Origin: CALZJC01 sp963781065
GTDB lineage: Bacteria; Acidobacteriota; Thermoanaerobaculia; Multivoradales; JAHEKO01
Assembly: GCA_963781065.1 (NCBI GenBank)
Contig: CAWAET010000024.1
Span: forward strand, 1-64,000
Reading direction: 5' to 3'
DNA length: 64,000 nucleotides
Shown piece by piece: positions 9,433-19,677 of the stretch. Numbering within the stretch: position 1 is the first letter of the stretch; each line of letters begins with the position of its first letter. Position numbers and translations under genes: made by a program. The notes under the pieces were generated by a model. That model ran no database searches, was not told where the DNA came from, and worked only from the letters and a program-made list of their open reading frames with translations.

Positions 9433-10550
9433 GGTTTCGGGTCCGGAAGATGCGTGGAAAGCCCCCGAAACTCAAGTCCCGAGCCGGCCGGCCGCCGGCC
9501 AGCCAGGGTCCTCTGCTCGAGATCCAGGTTCATCCCAGCCAGATCCGGCTGGGCGTCCGCTACTTCTTCTTCACCCGCCGTCAGCTGGCGATCTGGGCGG
9601 CGGCCCTCGCCGGCTTCGGGGCGGTGGTGCTGTTCAGCCTGATCGTCTCGCCGATCGTCATCAGCAACATCTTCCAGCGTAGCGACTACGAGGCGCTGGT
9701 GGTCGAGCGCAGCCGCCAGGGCGAGCGGCTGAAGGCGCTGAGCGCGCAGCTCACCGAGGTGGGCGAGTCGAGCGATGCGCTCCACCTGCGGATGAGCCGC
9801 ATCTACCTCGCCTACGGCCTGGACAGCGAGCAGGAGGAGGCGCAGGGCAGCGGCTATCCCTTCGTCGAGGCCGAAGTGCCGCCGTCGATCTTCCGCAACT
9901 CGATCCGCCACGGGCGTGGCATGGAGCGCGAGATCCGCGAGCGGATGGCGGTGCTCGGCAGCTTCATCGACGAGGTGCAGGGGTTCGAGCAGATGCACGC
10001 CGACCAGGTGCGCACGACGCCGTCGCTGGCGCCGCTCGACCGCGAGGCGTTCGTCCTCACCAGCCCCTTCGGCACCCGCCGCAGCCCATTCACCAAGCAG
10101 GTCGACTTCCACCCCGGCATCGACCTGGCGGCCGCCACCGGCACCCCGATCTACGCGCCGGCCGACGGCAAGGTGGTCTACGCCGGCCGCTATCCGGTGC
10201 GGCAGAGCGTCTCCTGGTGGAGATACGGTAATCTCGTCGCGTTACGTCACGGCGAGCGCTTCATCACGATCTTCGGTCACTGTGACACGCTGGCGGTTCG
10301 TGTCGGCGAGTCGGTGAAACAGGGCGCGGTGGTGGCGACGGTTGGCAACACCGGTTGGAGCACCAGCCCGCATCTGCACTACGAGGTGCGGCGGCGAGAA
10401 GAGCAGGGCGACTACAAACCCGTGGATCCGCGCGTCTACATCCTCGACCACAGCTGGCGTGACGAGGAGCAGCTGCTGGTCCAGGGCCGCCGGGCTCCCG
10501 ACATGAGCGACTACGAGCCGATGCCCAGCATCATCGAGCGGCGGCGCTGA
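9426..10550 (+). CDS. Membrane-anchored M23 family metallopeptidase
   Basis: Peptidoglycan endopeptidase of the LytM type, 374 residues. A basic cytoplasmic N-terminus is followed by one transmembrane helix at about residues 55-80 and a helical/coiled-coil region at 90-180. The M23 domain carries the zinc motifs HPGIDLAAATGTPIYAP and SPHLHYEV plus FGHCD. Both metal-binding histidine motifs are present, so it is predicted active rather than a degenerate LytM activator. It overlaps the preceding phosphatase gene and is followed 15 bp later by a bactofilin, a pairing known in many bacteria where bactofilin localises an M23 hydrolase for cell-shape control. Confidence 0.92.
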   Translation: MLGFRVRKMRGKPPKLKSRAGRPPASQGPLLEIQVHPSQIRLGVRYFFFTRRQLAIWAAALAGFGAVVLFSLIVSPIVISNIFQRSDYEALVVERSRQGERLKALSAQLTEVGESSDALHLRMSRIYLAYGLDSEQEEAQGSGYPFVEAEVPPSIFRNSIRHGRGMEREIRERMAVLGSFIDEVQGFEQMHADQVRTTPSLAPLDREAFVLTSPFGTRRSPFTKQVDFHPGIDLAAATGTPIYAPADGKVVYAGRYPVRQSVSWWRYGNLVALRHGERFITIFGHCDTLAVRVGESVKQGAVVATVGNTGWSTSPHLHYEVRRREEQGDYKPVDPRVYILDHSWRDEEQLLVQGRRAPDMSDYEPMPSIIERRR

Positions 10551-10564
10551 GGACGATTCCGCGG

Positions 10565-11356
10565 ATGGCACAGAGAACGGCAGCGGGGCCGACCGACAAC
10601 GTCCCGACGATGATCATCCCGCCGGGGACCGATGTCGAGGTCGACGGCCACGGCCAGCTGTCGATCCGCACCCCCGGCAACCTGGTGATCCAGGACTCGG
10701 GCCACTACGGCACCATCGAGTCGCGCAATGGCTCGATCCGCATCGACGCGGGAGCCGAGGTCGAGGCGGTCGACGTGCGCTGCGCCGAGACCTGTTACAT
10801 CGAGGGCAGCCTGACCGCCTGGAAGGTCGCCGCCCGCGCCATCCAGCTGGAGGAGAACGCGCGCGCCTCGATCGTGCTGCAGGAGACCGAAGAGCTGCAG
10901 ATCGGCCGCCAGGCGCGGCTGGTGGGCAACTTCACCTCGGAGAAGGAGCTCTTCCTGCTCTTCTCGCGCTTCGCCCGCCAGCTGCGGTCGCTGCCGCTGT
11001 TCAGCGAGCAGAAGCGGCCCGAAGAGCTGGGCGACGGCGAAGGCCCGGACTTGCTGCTCGAGGCCACCCGCGCGGTGGAGCCGCCGGGCCGCCGGCCGGA
11101 CTCGCCGCCCCGGGAGCTGCCCGACCCGCTGTTCTTCGCCCTGGTGCTGCTCGAGCGGGAGTTCTCGATGTCGGCCTACGGACCGACCTCGAAGCGGGCC
11201 ATCGAAGAGCTGATCAAGCTGCTCCAGGGGCGCGATCTCGAGACCCTGCGGCTGACCTACCAGACCCTGTTCAACCGCATCGTCGAGCCCGGCCGCGACG
11301 TCGATCGCGCCCACGAGCTGGTCCGCGACTTCGCCGAGATGTCGGCGCCGGCCTGA
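10565..11356 (+). CDS. Bactofilin-like polymer-forming cytoskeletal protein
   Basis: 263 residues. The N-terminal half (about residues 15-120) shows the short regular beta-strand turns of a bactofilin right-handed beta-helix, for example GNLVIQDSGHYGTIES, GSIRIDAGAEVEAVDV and YIEGSLTAWKV. The C-terminal half is helical, which is longer than a minimal bactofilin. Bactofilins polymerise without nucleotide and scaffold cell-wall enzymes. Placement directly after the M23 gene supports the call. The C-terminal helical extension is unassigned. Confidence 0.75.
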   Translation: MAQRTAAGPTDNVPTMIIPPGTDVEVDGHGQLSIRTPGNLVIQDSGHYGTIESRNGSIRIDAGAEVEAVDVRCAETCYIEGSLTAWKVAARAIQLEENARASIVLQETEELQIGRQARLVGNFTSEKELFLLFSRFARQLRSLPLFSEQKRPEELGDGEGPDLLLEATRAVEPPGRRPDSPPRELPDPLFFALVLLEREFSMSAYGPTSKRAIEELIKLLQGRDLETLRLTYQTLFNRIVEPGRDVDRAHELVRDFAEMSAPA

Positions 11357-11394
11357 CCGGCCGGCCCGGCGCGCGGATCTGCCCGGAGCCCACC

Positions 11395-11961
11395 GTGGAC
11401 GGCCCCAGTCCACCGAGCCCGCTGCGGCGGCTGCAACGGTGGGCCCTGCGCGTGGCGATCGTGGCCGCCCTGCTCGGCCTGGCCACCGCCAGCGGCTGCG
11501 CGCCGGGGCTCGAGCTGTCACGCGGCTGGCTCGGCCTGCTGCATCCGCTGCTGCTGCTCGTGGGCGGTCTGGCCGGTTGGGCGGCGAGCCGGCGGATGGG
11601 CGAGATCGACCGCGAGCGCTGGCGGGTGGCGGGCGACCTGGACCTGACCAGCGGTGAGCGCCAGTACGCCCACCGCGAGGCCGAGGCTCGGCGGCGACGC
11701 GCCGCGGCGGCGCTGCTCGGGGCGCCGCTGCTGATCGGCTACTGGGCGTCGGGGCAGATCGAGGCGTCGCGGGAGTCGCTGGCGGCGCAGCTGCTGGGGG
11801 TGACGGCGCTGGCCGGCGGCATACTCGGCCTGATGGTCAGGCGACGGCTTGGCCGGCGGCGGCGAAGAGCCGTAGCGGTCGACTGCCGGGTCTACCCGGA
11901 GGCAGGGGCGCCCGAGCCTCAACGCGGCCGGAAGAAGCGGTCGTGGGCGCGCAGCGCGTAG
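11395..11961 (+). CDS. Small membrane protein of unknown function
   Basis: 188 residues from GTG 11395, with four predicted helices: WALRVAIVAALLGLATASG, LGLLHPLLLLVGGLAGW, AAAALLGAPLLIGYW and LLGVTALAGGILGLMV. A charged, Arg-rich stretch (REAEARRRRAAA) lies between helices 2 and 3. No family is recognised. The tail after about residue 158 is Arg/Pro rich, contains a copy of the CCGTAGCGGTCGA repeat, and runs 43 bp into the 3' end of the convergent dGTPase gene. The true end may therefore be earlier or altered by an indel. It probably belongs to the M23-bactofilin transcript. Confidence 0.5.
   Translation: MDGPSPPSPLRRLQRWALRVAIVAALLGLATASGCAPGLELSRGWLGLLHPLLLLVGGLAGWAASRRMGEIDRERWRVAGDLDLTSGERQYAHREAEARRRRAAAALLGAPLLIGYWASGQIEASRESLAAQLLGVTALAGGILGLMVRRRLGRRRRRAVAVDCRVYPEAGAPEPQRGRKKRSWARSA
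11870..11882 (+). repeat. Dispersed copy of the REP core CCGTAGCGGTCGA
   Basis: The same 13 bases that open the inverted repeat at 8408 occur here exactly, near the 3' ends of two convergent genes. Exact 13-mer sharing over 3.5 kb suggests a dispersed intergenic repeat family. Confidence 0.5.
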
Positions 11962-12912
11962 CGGTCGGTCATGCCGGCGACGACGTCGATCACCTGGGTG
12001 ACCAGCGGCTCGTCGCGGTGGCGATAGCTCTCGGGCATCTCGTCGGGGTTCTCGAGATAGAAGTCCATCAGGTTGCGCAGCATCCGCACCACCTTGTCGT
12101 TCTGCGCCCGCGCCTCGGGGCGCAGGTAGACGCGCTCGAACATGAAGTCGCGCAGCCGGTGCATCGCCGCCAGCACCTCGGGCTCCATCGCCACCTCGCC
12201 GCGGCGGTAGGACTCCTCGATGACCGCGCGGATCATCCGCTTGATCCAGGACGAGCCCGGTTCGCCGAAGATCCGGCGGCTCTCCGGCGGCAGGTCGGCC
12301 GGACGCCAGGATGCCGGCGCGCACCGCGTCTTCGAAGTCGTGCGACAGGTAGGCGATGCGGTCGGCGTACCGCAGCAGCATCCCCTCGGGCGTCGCCGGG
12401 CCGGGGTCGATCTTCCAGGTGTGGGCACGGACGCCGTCGAGCACCTCCCAGCTCGAGTTGAGCGGCTCGAGCACCTCGAGCACCCGCACGCTCTGCTCGG
12501 CGTGCAGCCAGTCGCCCTCGACGTAGGGGCTCAGGGCCACCTCGCCGGTGTGGCCGAAGGGCGCGTGGCCGACCTCGTGCGCCAGGCAGATCGCCTCGGT
12601 CAGCGGCTCGTTGAGGCCCAGCACCAAGGCCAGCGAGCGGCCCACCTGGGTGACCTGGAGCGTGTGCGTGAGCCGGGTGACGAAGTGATCGCCCTCCGGG
12701 TTGATGAAGACCTGGGTCTTGTGCTTGAGCCGGCGAAAGGCCTTCGAGTGGAGAATCCGGTCGCGGTCGCGCTCGAAGCAGGTGCGGTGGGGGTCGGGCT
12801 CCTCGCCGGCGGCGCGGCCGCGGCTGGCGGCGGCGCGGGTGCCGAGCGGCGCCAGCAGCCGGTCCTCGCGCTCTTCGCGCTCTTCGCGGGTCAGTCGTAG
12901 CAGGCCGCTCAC
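11919..12912 (-). CDS. dgt: dGTP triphosphohydrolase-like HD-domain protein (one frame break)
   Basis: Type-2 dGTPase-like HD protein that hydrolyses dNTPs to deoxynucleoside plus triphosphate. The composite of about 330 residues matches the short form of the family. Conserved blocks: FERDRDRILHSKAFRRLKHK, FVTRLTHTLQV, AHEVGHAPFGHTGE, RYADRIAYLSHDFEDAV and YLRPEA. The metal motif reads HE rather than the usual HD, which is unusual. Near 12300 the frame shifts by one base after AGILAS; removing one base in GCGTCCGGCC restores ADLPPESRRIFGE. Start GTG 12912 gives the usual N-terminus before the REEREEREDRLLAP segment. Convergent with the preceding membrane gene and divergent from the phn-type importer. 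Confidence 0.88.
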
Positions 12913-13165
12913 AGGCGGCAGAGTGTAGACGAAACGCGGCGGCCGGTGTCGGTCCGGTGGACCGACGAGATCTTCTTCCTGCCGCAGTGAGGCGAAGGAT
13001 CGGCCGCCGGCGAAAGGGCGCGGACCCGGCGCTTCGATGTGCCAATCCTGCGGCAGGTGGCGGGCCCTCCCGGTCACCCCGCCGCCTGGTGTAGATTCCA
13101 CGGGAAGCACACTACGCATTCGCTGATCCGCGACACGCCGGCATGTCCAGAGGGGAACCCCACAG

Positions 13166-14562
13166 TTGACCGACCGGCACTGGATGCCGAGGATTGGCTG
13201 GGCCCTGGTGCTGCTGCTGTTCGCGGTGTTCGTCTGGGGCCTCGAACGCCGCGGGCGGCTCGAGCGCCACGGTGACGAGGTGATCACCATGCTCTTCGTG
13301 CCCTCGGTGGAGCAGGGCACCCTGGTCCAGCGCGGGGACGACTTCGCTCGCTTCATGCGCGAGGACGCCGGGCTGTCGCTGCGCATCGAGGTGCCGACGA
13401 GCTACGCCGCGGTGATCCAGGCGCTGGGAGCGGGGCAGGCCGATCTCGCCTGGATGCCGGCCTTCGCCTACGTCATCGCCAACGCCCGCTACGGCGCCCA
13501 GGCACGGTTGCAGGTGGTGCGGGTCTCGGAGTTCTATGTCGTCGTCGTGGCTCGCAACGGCGCGGGCGAGCCGGCGACGCTGGCCGATCTCGCCGGCCGG
13601 GGCGTCGCCCTGCCCGCCAACCTCGGCGCCGGCCTGCGCCGGCGGATCGTGGCCGAGCTGGACGCCGCGGCTCCCGGCTGGACCGAGGTGGCGGCGGCCG
13701 ACGACAAGGGGGCGATCCGCCGTTTGCTCGAGAACCGGCTGGACGTGGCGGCGGCGGTCACCAGCTACATCGAGACCGGGCCCAACGACCTGGTGGGCGA
13801 CGGCCGCAAGGAGCTCGAGTACGACCGGCCCGGCACGATGGCGGCGACCCGGCTGATCTTCCGCACCGAGGAGCCGGCGCCCGAGGACGTCACCTTCTAC
13901 CACGGCTGCATCCTCACCCGCAGCGACGGGCCGCGACGGATCGAGGAGCTCAACGGCGCCCGCTTCGCCTTCTCCGACGAGACCTCGACCTCGGGCCACA
14001 TCTTCCCGCGCATGCTGCTCGACCGCCACAAGGTGTCGCTGGGGCGGGTCTACTACGCCGGCGGCCACCCCAACGCGGTGCAGGCGGTCTGGGACGGCAA
14101 GGCCGATGGCGGCGCCGTCTTCTTCTCGCCGGCCAACGCCACCCAGCGCGAGGAGGGGCTGGTGGTGGGCGACGGCCGCTACCTGATCCTGCGCCGGATG
14201 CAGGACGCCGAGGCGCGGCGCCGCTTCCTCGAAGAGGTGCGGGTGATCAAGCTGACCGATCCCATCCCCAACGACCTGCTGGCGGTGCGCGAGGGTTTCC
14301 CGGAGGAGATCTACCGGCGGTTCAAGGAGTCCTTCGACCGGCTGATGACCACCGAACTGGGCGCCGAGATCTTCTTCGACGTGCTGTCGGCCAAGGGCGC
14401 CGCGCCCACCGACGACAGCGCCTACGACGGCTTCCGCGAGGCGCTGATCAGCGCCGGCGTCGACGCCGAGGGGCTGCTCGAAGCAGCCGAGCGCCGGCTC
14501 GAGGAGCGGCGGCAGGAGGCCGAGCGCGAGCTCGAGGAACGCCGCAAGGCGGAGGCCGGCTC

Positions 14563-14566
<4 letters not shown>
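13166..14566 (+). CDS. phnD: PhnD-type phosphonate/phosphite substrate-binding protein, membrane anchored
   Basis: 466 residues. A single N-terminal hydrophobic helix (WALVLLLFAVFVWGL) without a lipobox suggests an inner-membrane-tethered binding protein. The type-2 periplasmic-binding fold follows: the N-lobe FVPSVEQGTLVQRGDDFARFM, AWMPAFAYVIANARYGAQA, later FAFSDETSTSGHIFPRMLL and YYAGGHPNAVQAVWDGKADGGAVF, typical of PhnD. The last 35 residues form a highly charged EER-rich coiled coil not found in ordinary PhnD proteins, making it about 150 residues longer. Start is TTG 13166; ATG 13184 is an alternative. It overlaps phnC by 4 bp (GTGA). Substrate could be phosphonate, phosphite or another oxyanion. 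Confidence 0.85.
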
Positions 14567-15347
<781 letters not shown>

Positions 15348-15351
<4 letters not shown>

Positions 15352-16446
15352 GCGGCGGCGGCCAGAGCGGCGGCGGCCAGACCGGCGGCGGCACGAGCGG
15401 CTGGCAGGCGCGGCCGCGGGCGCTGGCTGGTGGATCTGGTGCTGATCTACCTCTTCGTGCTGATGGCGGAGTTCCTCTTCATCGCCTTCTCCGGCCGCCA
15501 GGGCGCCACCGGGCTGCTGCTGACGCCGGAGGAGATCCTCGACCTGTTGCACTACGGCGGGCTGCTGCTGGCGGCGCTGGCCCTGGCCCTGGGCTGGCAG
15601 GCGCTGGCGGGGGTGGTCGGCGCCTCGCCGGGGCTGGCCGCCGCCGGGCTGGCGACCCGCGAGGTCGTGCGGCCCTGGACGCGGACCGTGCGGGGCTGGT
15701 TCTCGGCCCTGCTGGTCGAGCTGACGCTGTTCACCGGTTGGCTGATCACCGAGGTCCAGCTGGTCACCTTCCTGACCCAGTTCTCCAAGGCGCGCGACAT
15801 CGTCCGCGGGCTGTTCCATCCCGAGATGTCGGTGCTGCATCAGGGCGTCATCCTGCTGGTGCAGACCATCTTCCTCGCCTTCATGGCCACCGCCTTCGCC
15901 ATCCCGGTGGCCTTTGCCCTGTCGTTCTTCGCCGCCCGCAACCTGACCCGCGACAGCCCCCTGGCGCGCGGCCTCTACACCCTGGTGCGGGCGCTGATGA
16001 ACATCACCCGCTCGGTCGAGCCGCTGGTCTGGGCGCTGATCTTCATCTCCTGGGTGGGGATCGGCCCCTTCGCCGGCGTCCTGGCCCTCTGGGTGCACTC
16101 GATCGCCGCCCTGGTCAAGCTCTATTCGGAGCAGATCGAGAACATCGACTCGGGGCCGGTGGAGGCGATCACCGCCACCGGCGCCTCGACCCTGCAGGTG
16201 CTGCGCTTCGGCGTCGTGCCCCAGGTCATCCCGCCGTTCCTCTCGTTCACCATCTACCGCTGGGACATCAACGTCCGCATGTCGACCATCATCGGCTTCG
16301 TCGGCGGCGGCGGCATCGGCTACATCCTGAAGCCGCGGGTGGACCTGGGCCAGTGGGGCGAGGTGGGGACCCTGGTGATCTTGATCGCCATCACCGTGTG
16401 GGCGATGGACATCCTGTCGGCGCGGATCCGCGAGAAGATCGTTTAG
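15348..16446 (+). CDS. phnE: Phosphonate/phosphite ABC transporter permease (one frame break near the N-terminus)
   Basis: Composite of about 365 residues. ATG 15348 overlaps the phnC stop and opens a Gly/Ser/Gln-rich cytoplasmic tail (SGGGQSGGGQTGGG). Near 15425 the frame moves by one base into the hydrophobic LVDLVLIYLFVLMAEFLFIAF; one extra base in GCCGCGGGCGC explains it. Six or more membrane helices follow. The cytoplasmic EAA-type coupling loop is IDSGPVEAITATGASTLQVL, and the family-typical RWDINVRMSTIIGFVGGGGIG precedes the last helix. It is the membrane channel of the importer. No C-P lyase or phosphite dehydrogenase genes accompany it here. Confidence 0.9.
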
Positions 16447-16471
16447 CCTGACCTGGTGATAAAGGCCAGGC
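16446..16471. terminator. Hairpin between convergent phnE and patatin genes
   Basis: GCCTGACCT (16446-16454) pairs with AGGCCAGGC (16463-16471) with one mismatch around an 8-nt loop, directly after the phnE stop. No T-tract follows. The short convergent gap makes a shared terminator plausible. Confidence 0.4.
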
Positions 16472-16490
16472 TGAGCGGCTTGCATACACC

Positions 16491-19400
16491 CTAGTCGAGC
16501 GGCGGCCGATCGCCGCTTACCAGGGGGATGTCCTCGCCCGCGGCCTCGAGCTCGGTCCCGGCGGGCGCCAGGTGCTCGTCGCTGAGGATCTGGAGCAGCC
16601 GCCGCTCGGCGCCCGAGAGCGCCGCGTCCCCGGCGGAGAGCAGCTTGGTCAGCACCTCCTGGTAGCGTGCGGCGCGGTCGGCGGGCCCGGCGACCGCCGC
16701 CAGGAGGTCGCGGGCAGCCCGGCGCTCCTCGTTGGCCTTCTCGAGGTGCCGCCACTTGGCGCGCAGCGCGCCCTTCTCGTGCGCCCATCGTTCGTTGAAG
16801 ACCTGCCGCAGCGTGCGCGCCGAGTCCTTGCTCAGGGCCCAGGTGGTCAGCACGTTCTTGCTCTCGTCGGGCGTCAGGTCGATCTGGGAGACGGCGAACA
16901 TGTCGCCGTAGATCGCTTGAAGGTGGTCGAACATCCGGCGGTGAAGCTGCTGTCCGATCGGGCTCTGGTCGCCGATCGTGCCCATGAGATTGGTCGCCTT
17001 CTCGGTCAGGTCCGGGTAGGTGGGCATCTTGCTCGCGTCGACGATGAGCAGCAGGACCCCGCGTTCGCGCAGATCCTCTCGTTCGTTGACCAGGAGGTTG
17101 TAGAGGGGGAACATCCCCGAGTTGCTCAGCGCGCCGCCGTCGGTGACGCGGATCCTCTTGCGCGTGTCTGTCTCGCGGTGTCGCTCGATCGGGCTGAAGA
17201 TGAGCTTCTGCCGGCTCCTGACCTCGACCAGCGGGAAGCCGAAGGGGAAGTTCGCCGAGGCGCGCACGGCCGCCGACAGATGGGGGTCGAAGCCGGGCAC
17301 CAGGTTCTCCAACCCGTAGATGCCGTCCCGATCGTAGACCCAGGTGGGCTCGTCCTCGGGCCGTCGCTGCTCGGCCTGGCTGTGCAGCCGCTCGTTGGTG
17401 TAGAGGCTCTTGGCCAGCGGGCTGATGACGATGTCGTGACCGTCCAGCGAGCTGGTGTTGAAGATCGGCATCGGAAAGGGCGGCGTCTCTCCCGTCCACG
17501 CCTCGACGAGGTCCCGCAGGCAGAGGTTGCCCAGGCGCACGCCCCGCGGGCGCAGACTGCGTCGCGGCGGCTCGCCGTTCTCTCCCGGGAGCTCGGGATT
17601 CGTGCCGCACGGAAGACGTTCGAAGCTGATCCAGTCCTGCCAGCGCCGTTCGAAGCCCTGCCAGCTCTGCTCGATGCCGTCGCCGCGGTTGAGTCCGATG
17701 GTGACGAATCCCCACAGGGCGGGGCCGATGAAATCCTGGCTCATGGTCTCGGGGAGGTCGGCGATCTCGCTGCCTCGCAGCCGGCGGGAGACGTAGGCAG
17801 CGTTGGCCAGACTGCCGCCGGAGACGCTGCTGATCGCCTGGAGGTTCCGTGCCACCTCGGCGAACAGCTCGACGTCGGCCGGGTCGTCGTTGTCGACGTC
17901 CGGGATGTCGGCGACGCCGTGGAGCTTGGCGAGCGTCAGCCCGGTGTAGAGCGCTGCCCTCGAGCCACCGCCCGAGGCGGCGAGCACGACGACAGGCCCC
18001 TGCTCGGCGCCGCCCAGCGGCCAGCGCTCGCCGGTGACCCGCTTGAGCGGCGCCGCGCTCTCGAGGACCTCGGGATCCCAGCCCGCGCGGTCCTGCGTGA
18101 ACAGACCCGATAGGTTCGCCAGGCCGGCGGCGACGAGAATCAGCACCATCCGGCGGCGGGTCTCGCGCAGCGGATTCCGCCGATACCACCAGAAGTAGAA
18201 CGCCGCGCCGACGAACAGCGGGAGGAAGAACCAACGGTCCCAGCCGTTCCACATGCCGAGACCGACCAGCGCGGCGAGGGTCAGCAGGATCAGGCGCATC
18301 GGCAGCGCCTCGATGAACTCCCAGAAGTCGATCACCCGGGCCACCCACAGAATCCCCATGAGGATCGCCGAGATCGCGTAGACGGTCGCCACCGACGTGG
18401 AGGTCGTCGAGTCGCCGAGCAGCGTTCCGAGACCGGGAAGCCCGAACAGGCAGAAGGCCATGCCGAGGCTCCACAGACCGAGCGTCCAGCCGAGTCTGTA
18501 GTTCACCCCGCCGTGGGTCAGGCGGACCATGCCGTCCGATCTCGGTGGCCGCAGGTCCTTGACGAGACCGGCGAAGAAATCGCGCTCCTCTTCGACCATC
18601 TCTATCGCCGCCGCCTCCGGCACTTCGATTCGGGCCGCGCTCCGGCGCCCGGGCCAGCGCCGCATCAGCTGGTCGGGCTCGAGGGCGGCGTGCTCGAGGC
18701 TTCGGAACGGCCTGCCGCCGACATCCCAGAACGGGATCTCCTCACCCTTGCGCCGCGAGTAGATGGCGAACAGCCAGTAGAGCGTCGGCGCCGCCAGATA
18801 GAGGACGATCAGCAGGGTCGTCCAGCTGTGGTCGAAGAGCAGCGTGCTCACCGCCTCCACCTCGAGGGCGACGAAGCCGACCAGGAGCATCGCCAGCAGC
18901 AGGGCGAGCCGCTTGCGCGCCAGCCGCAGGGCGTCGGGGATGCGGAAGCCCACCAGGCTCGCGGCGAAGCTCGCCGGCAAAGAGAGATCGAGAAAGCGCT
19001 GGTAGAGGATGCGAAGCTCCCTGGCGGCCTGGAGAGTGGAACCGGCCTCGGCCTCCGTGGCAGGCTCTCCTCCGTCCCCTTGCTGGTCGTCGAGGCAGCC
19101 CGCCGCGTCGACCCTCAGCTTCTGGAACTCGAGCCCGATCGCCACCCAAGCGTCGACCGCTTGCTGGAGGTGCTCGATCTCGCGCCCGGCCCGCGTCCCG
19201 GGACCCCGCGACTGGGCCGTCAGTCGCGGGACCACCGCGTCGAGCGGGCTGGTGGGCGGGGGGAAGTAGAGGCTCTCCGCCTGCCGCAGGGCGAAGCCGC
19301 AGTACTCCCGGATGGCTTCGTTGCAGTCCGTCCGGTCGGTCTCGTAGAGCATCCCGAGGTAGAACAGGGCCTCACGCGCCGCGGCGCGGCCGCGCTGGAT

Positions 19401-19502
19401 GAAGAGCTTGCGGCGATGGAGCATCTCCTGCTCCGCCGGGCCGAGCTGCTCGACCAGTTCCCTGGCAATCTCACGAGCTTCCTCGGGTGCCTCCGGGCCC
19501 AT
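16491..19502 (-). CDS. Large membrane patatin-like phospholipase
   Basis: 1003 residues from ATG 19502, with a strong ribosome site GAGAGGAGG. The N-terminal 190 residues are soluble and helical. About seven membrane helices lie at roughly 195-467. A C-terminal patatin domain follows: oxyanion loop SGGGSR at 510-515, nucleophile Ser561 in SSVSGGSLA and catalytic Asp788 in VTDGGALSNSG. The canonical first Gly of GxSxG is replaced by Ser (S-V-S-G-G), as in other long bacterial patatins. It should hydrolyse acyl esters of membrane phospholipids or lysophospholipids at the membrane face. It is last in a co-directional trio after a phosphatidylserine decarboxylase homologue and a TIR-like/TPR protein, suggesting a phospholipid-centred module. 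Confidence 0.88.
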   Translation of the reverse strand: MGPEAPEEAREIARELVEQLGPAEQEMLHRRKLFIQRGRAAAREALFYLGMLYETDRTDCNEAIREYCGFALRQAESLYFPPPTSPLDAVVPRLTAQSRGPGTRAGREIEHLQQAVDAWVAIGLEFQKLRVDAAGCLDDQQGDGGEPATEAEAGSTLQAARELRILYQRFLDLSLPASFAASLVGFRIPDALRLARKRLALLLAMLLVGFVALEVEAVSTLLFDHSWTTLLIVLYLAAPTLYWLFAIYSRRKGEEIPFWDVGGRPFRSLEHAALEPDQLMRRWPGRRSAARIEVPEAAAIEMVEEERDFFAGLVKDLRPPRSDGMVRLTHGGVNYRLGWTLGLWSLGMAFCLFGLPGLGTLLGDSTTSTSVATVYAISAILMGILWVARVIDFWEFIEALPMRLILLTLAALVGLGMWNGWDRWFFLPLFVGAAFYFWWYRRNPLRETRRRMVLILVAAGLANLSGLFTQDRAGWDPEVLESAAPLKRVTGERWPLGGAEQGPVVVLAASGGGSRAALYTGLTLAKLHGVADIPDVDNDDPADVELFAEVARNLQAISSVSGGSLANAAYVSRRLRGSEIADLPETMSQDFIGPALWGFVTIGLNRGDGIEQSWQGFERRWQDWISFERLPCGTNPELPGENGEPPRRSLRPRGVRLGNLCLRDLVEAWTGETPPFPMPIFNTSSLDGHDIVISPLAKSLYTNERLHSQAEQRRPEDEPTWVYDRDGIYGLENLVPGFDPHLSAAVRASANFPFGFPLVEVRSRQKLIFSPIERHRETDTRKRIRVTDGGALSNSGMFPLYNLLVNEREDLRERGVLLLIVDASKMPTYPDLTEKATNLMGTIGDQSPIGQQLHRRMFDHLQAIYGDMFAVSQIDLTPDESKNVLTTWALSKDSARTLRQVFNERWAHEKGALRAKWRHLEKANEERRAARDLLAAVAGPADRAARYQEVLTKLLSAGDAALSGAERRLLQILSDEHLAPAGTELEAAGEDIPLVSGDRPPLD

Positions 19503-19522
19503 GCGTCCTCCTCTCGTTCGGC

Positions 19523-19539
19523 CGGGCGGTGTCCGCCCG
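19523..19539 (-). promoter_or_regulatory. Perfect 7-bp hairpin just upstream of the patatin ribosome site
   Basis: CGGGCGG and CCGCCCG flank a 3-nt loop about 20 bp upstream of the patatin ATG on the minus strand. It could terminate some transcripts from psd or modulate patatin translation. There is no T-tract. Confidence 0.35.
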
Positions 19540-19677
19540 TCGTCGGTGACTGGAAGCTAGGTTCGGCCGAGCATCTCAGCGGTCTGCCCAGCCGTCAATC
19601 CCCAGGGCGTGCCAAGCTCGCGGTGGTTCCGCTAGCACCGGGCGTACCCGGGTTGGAGATACTGGTCGGTGCCGAAT

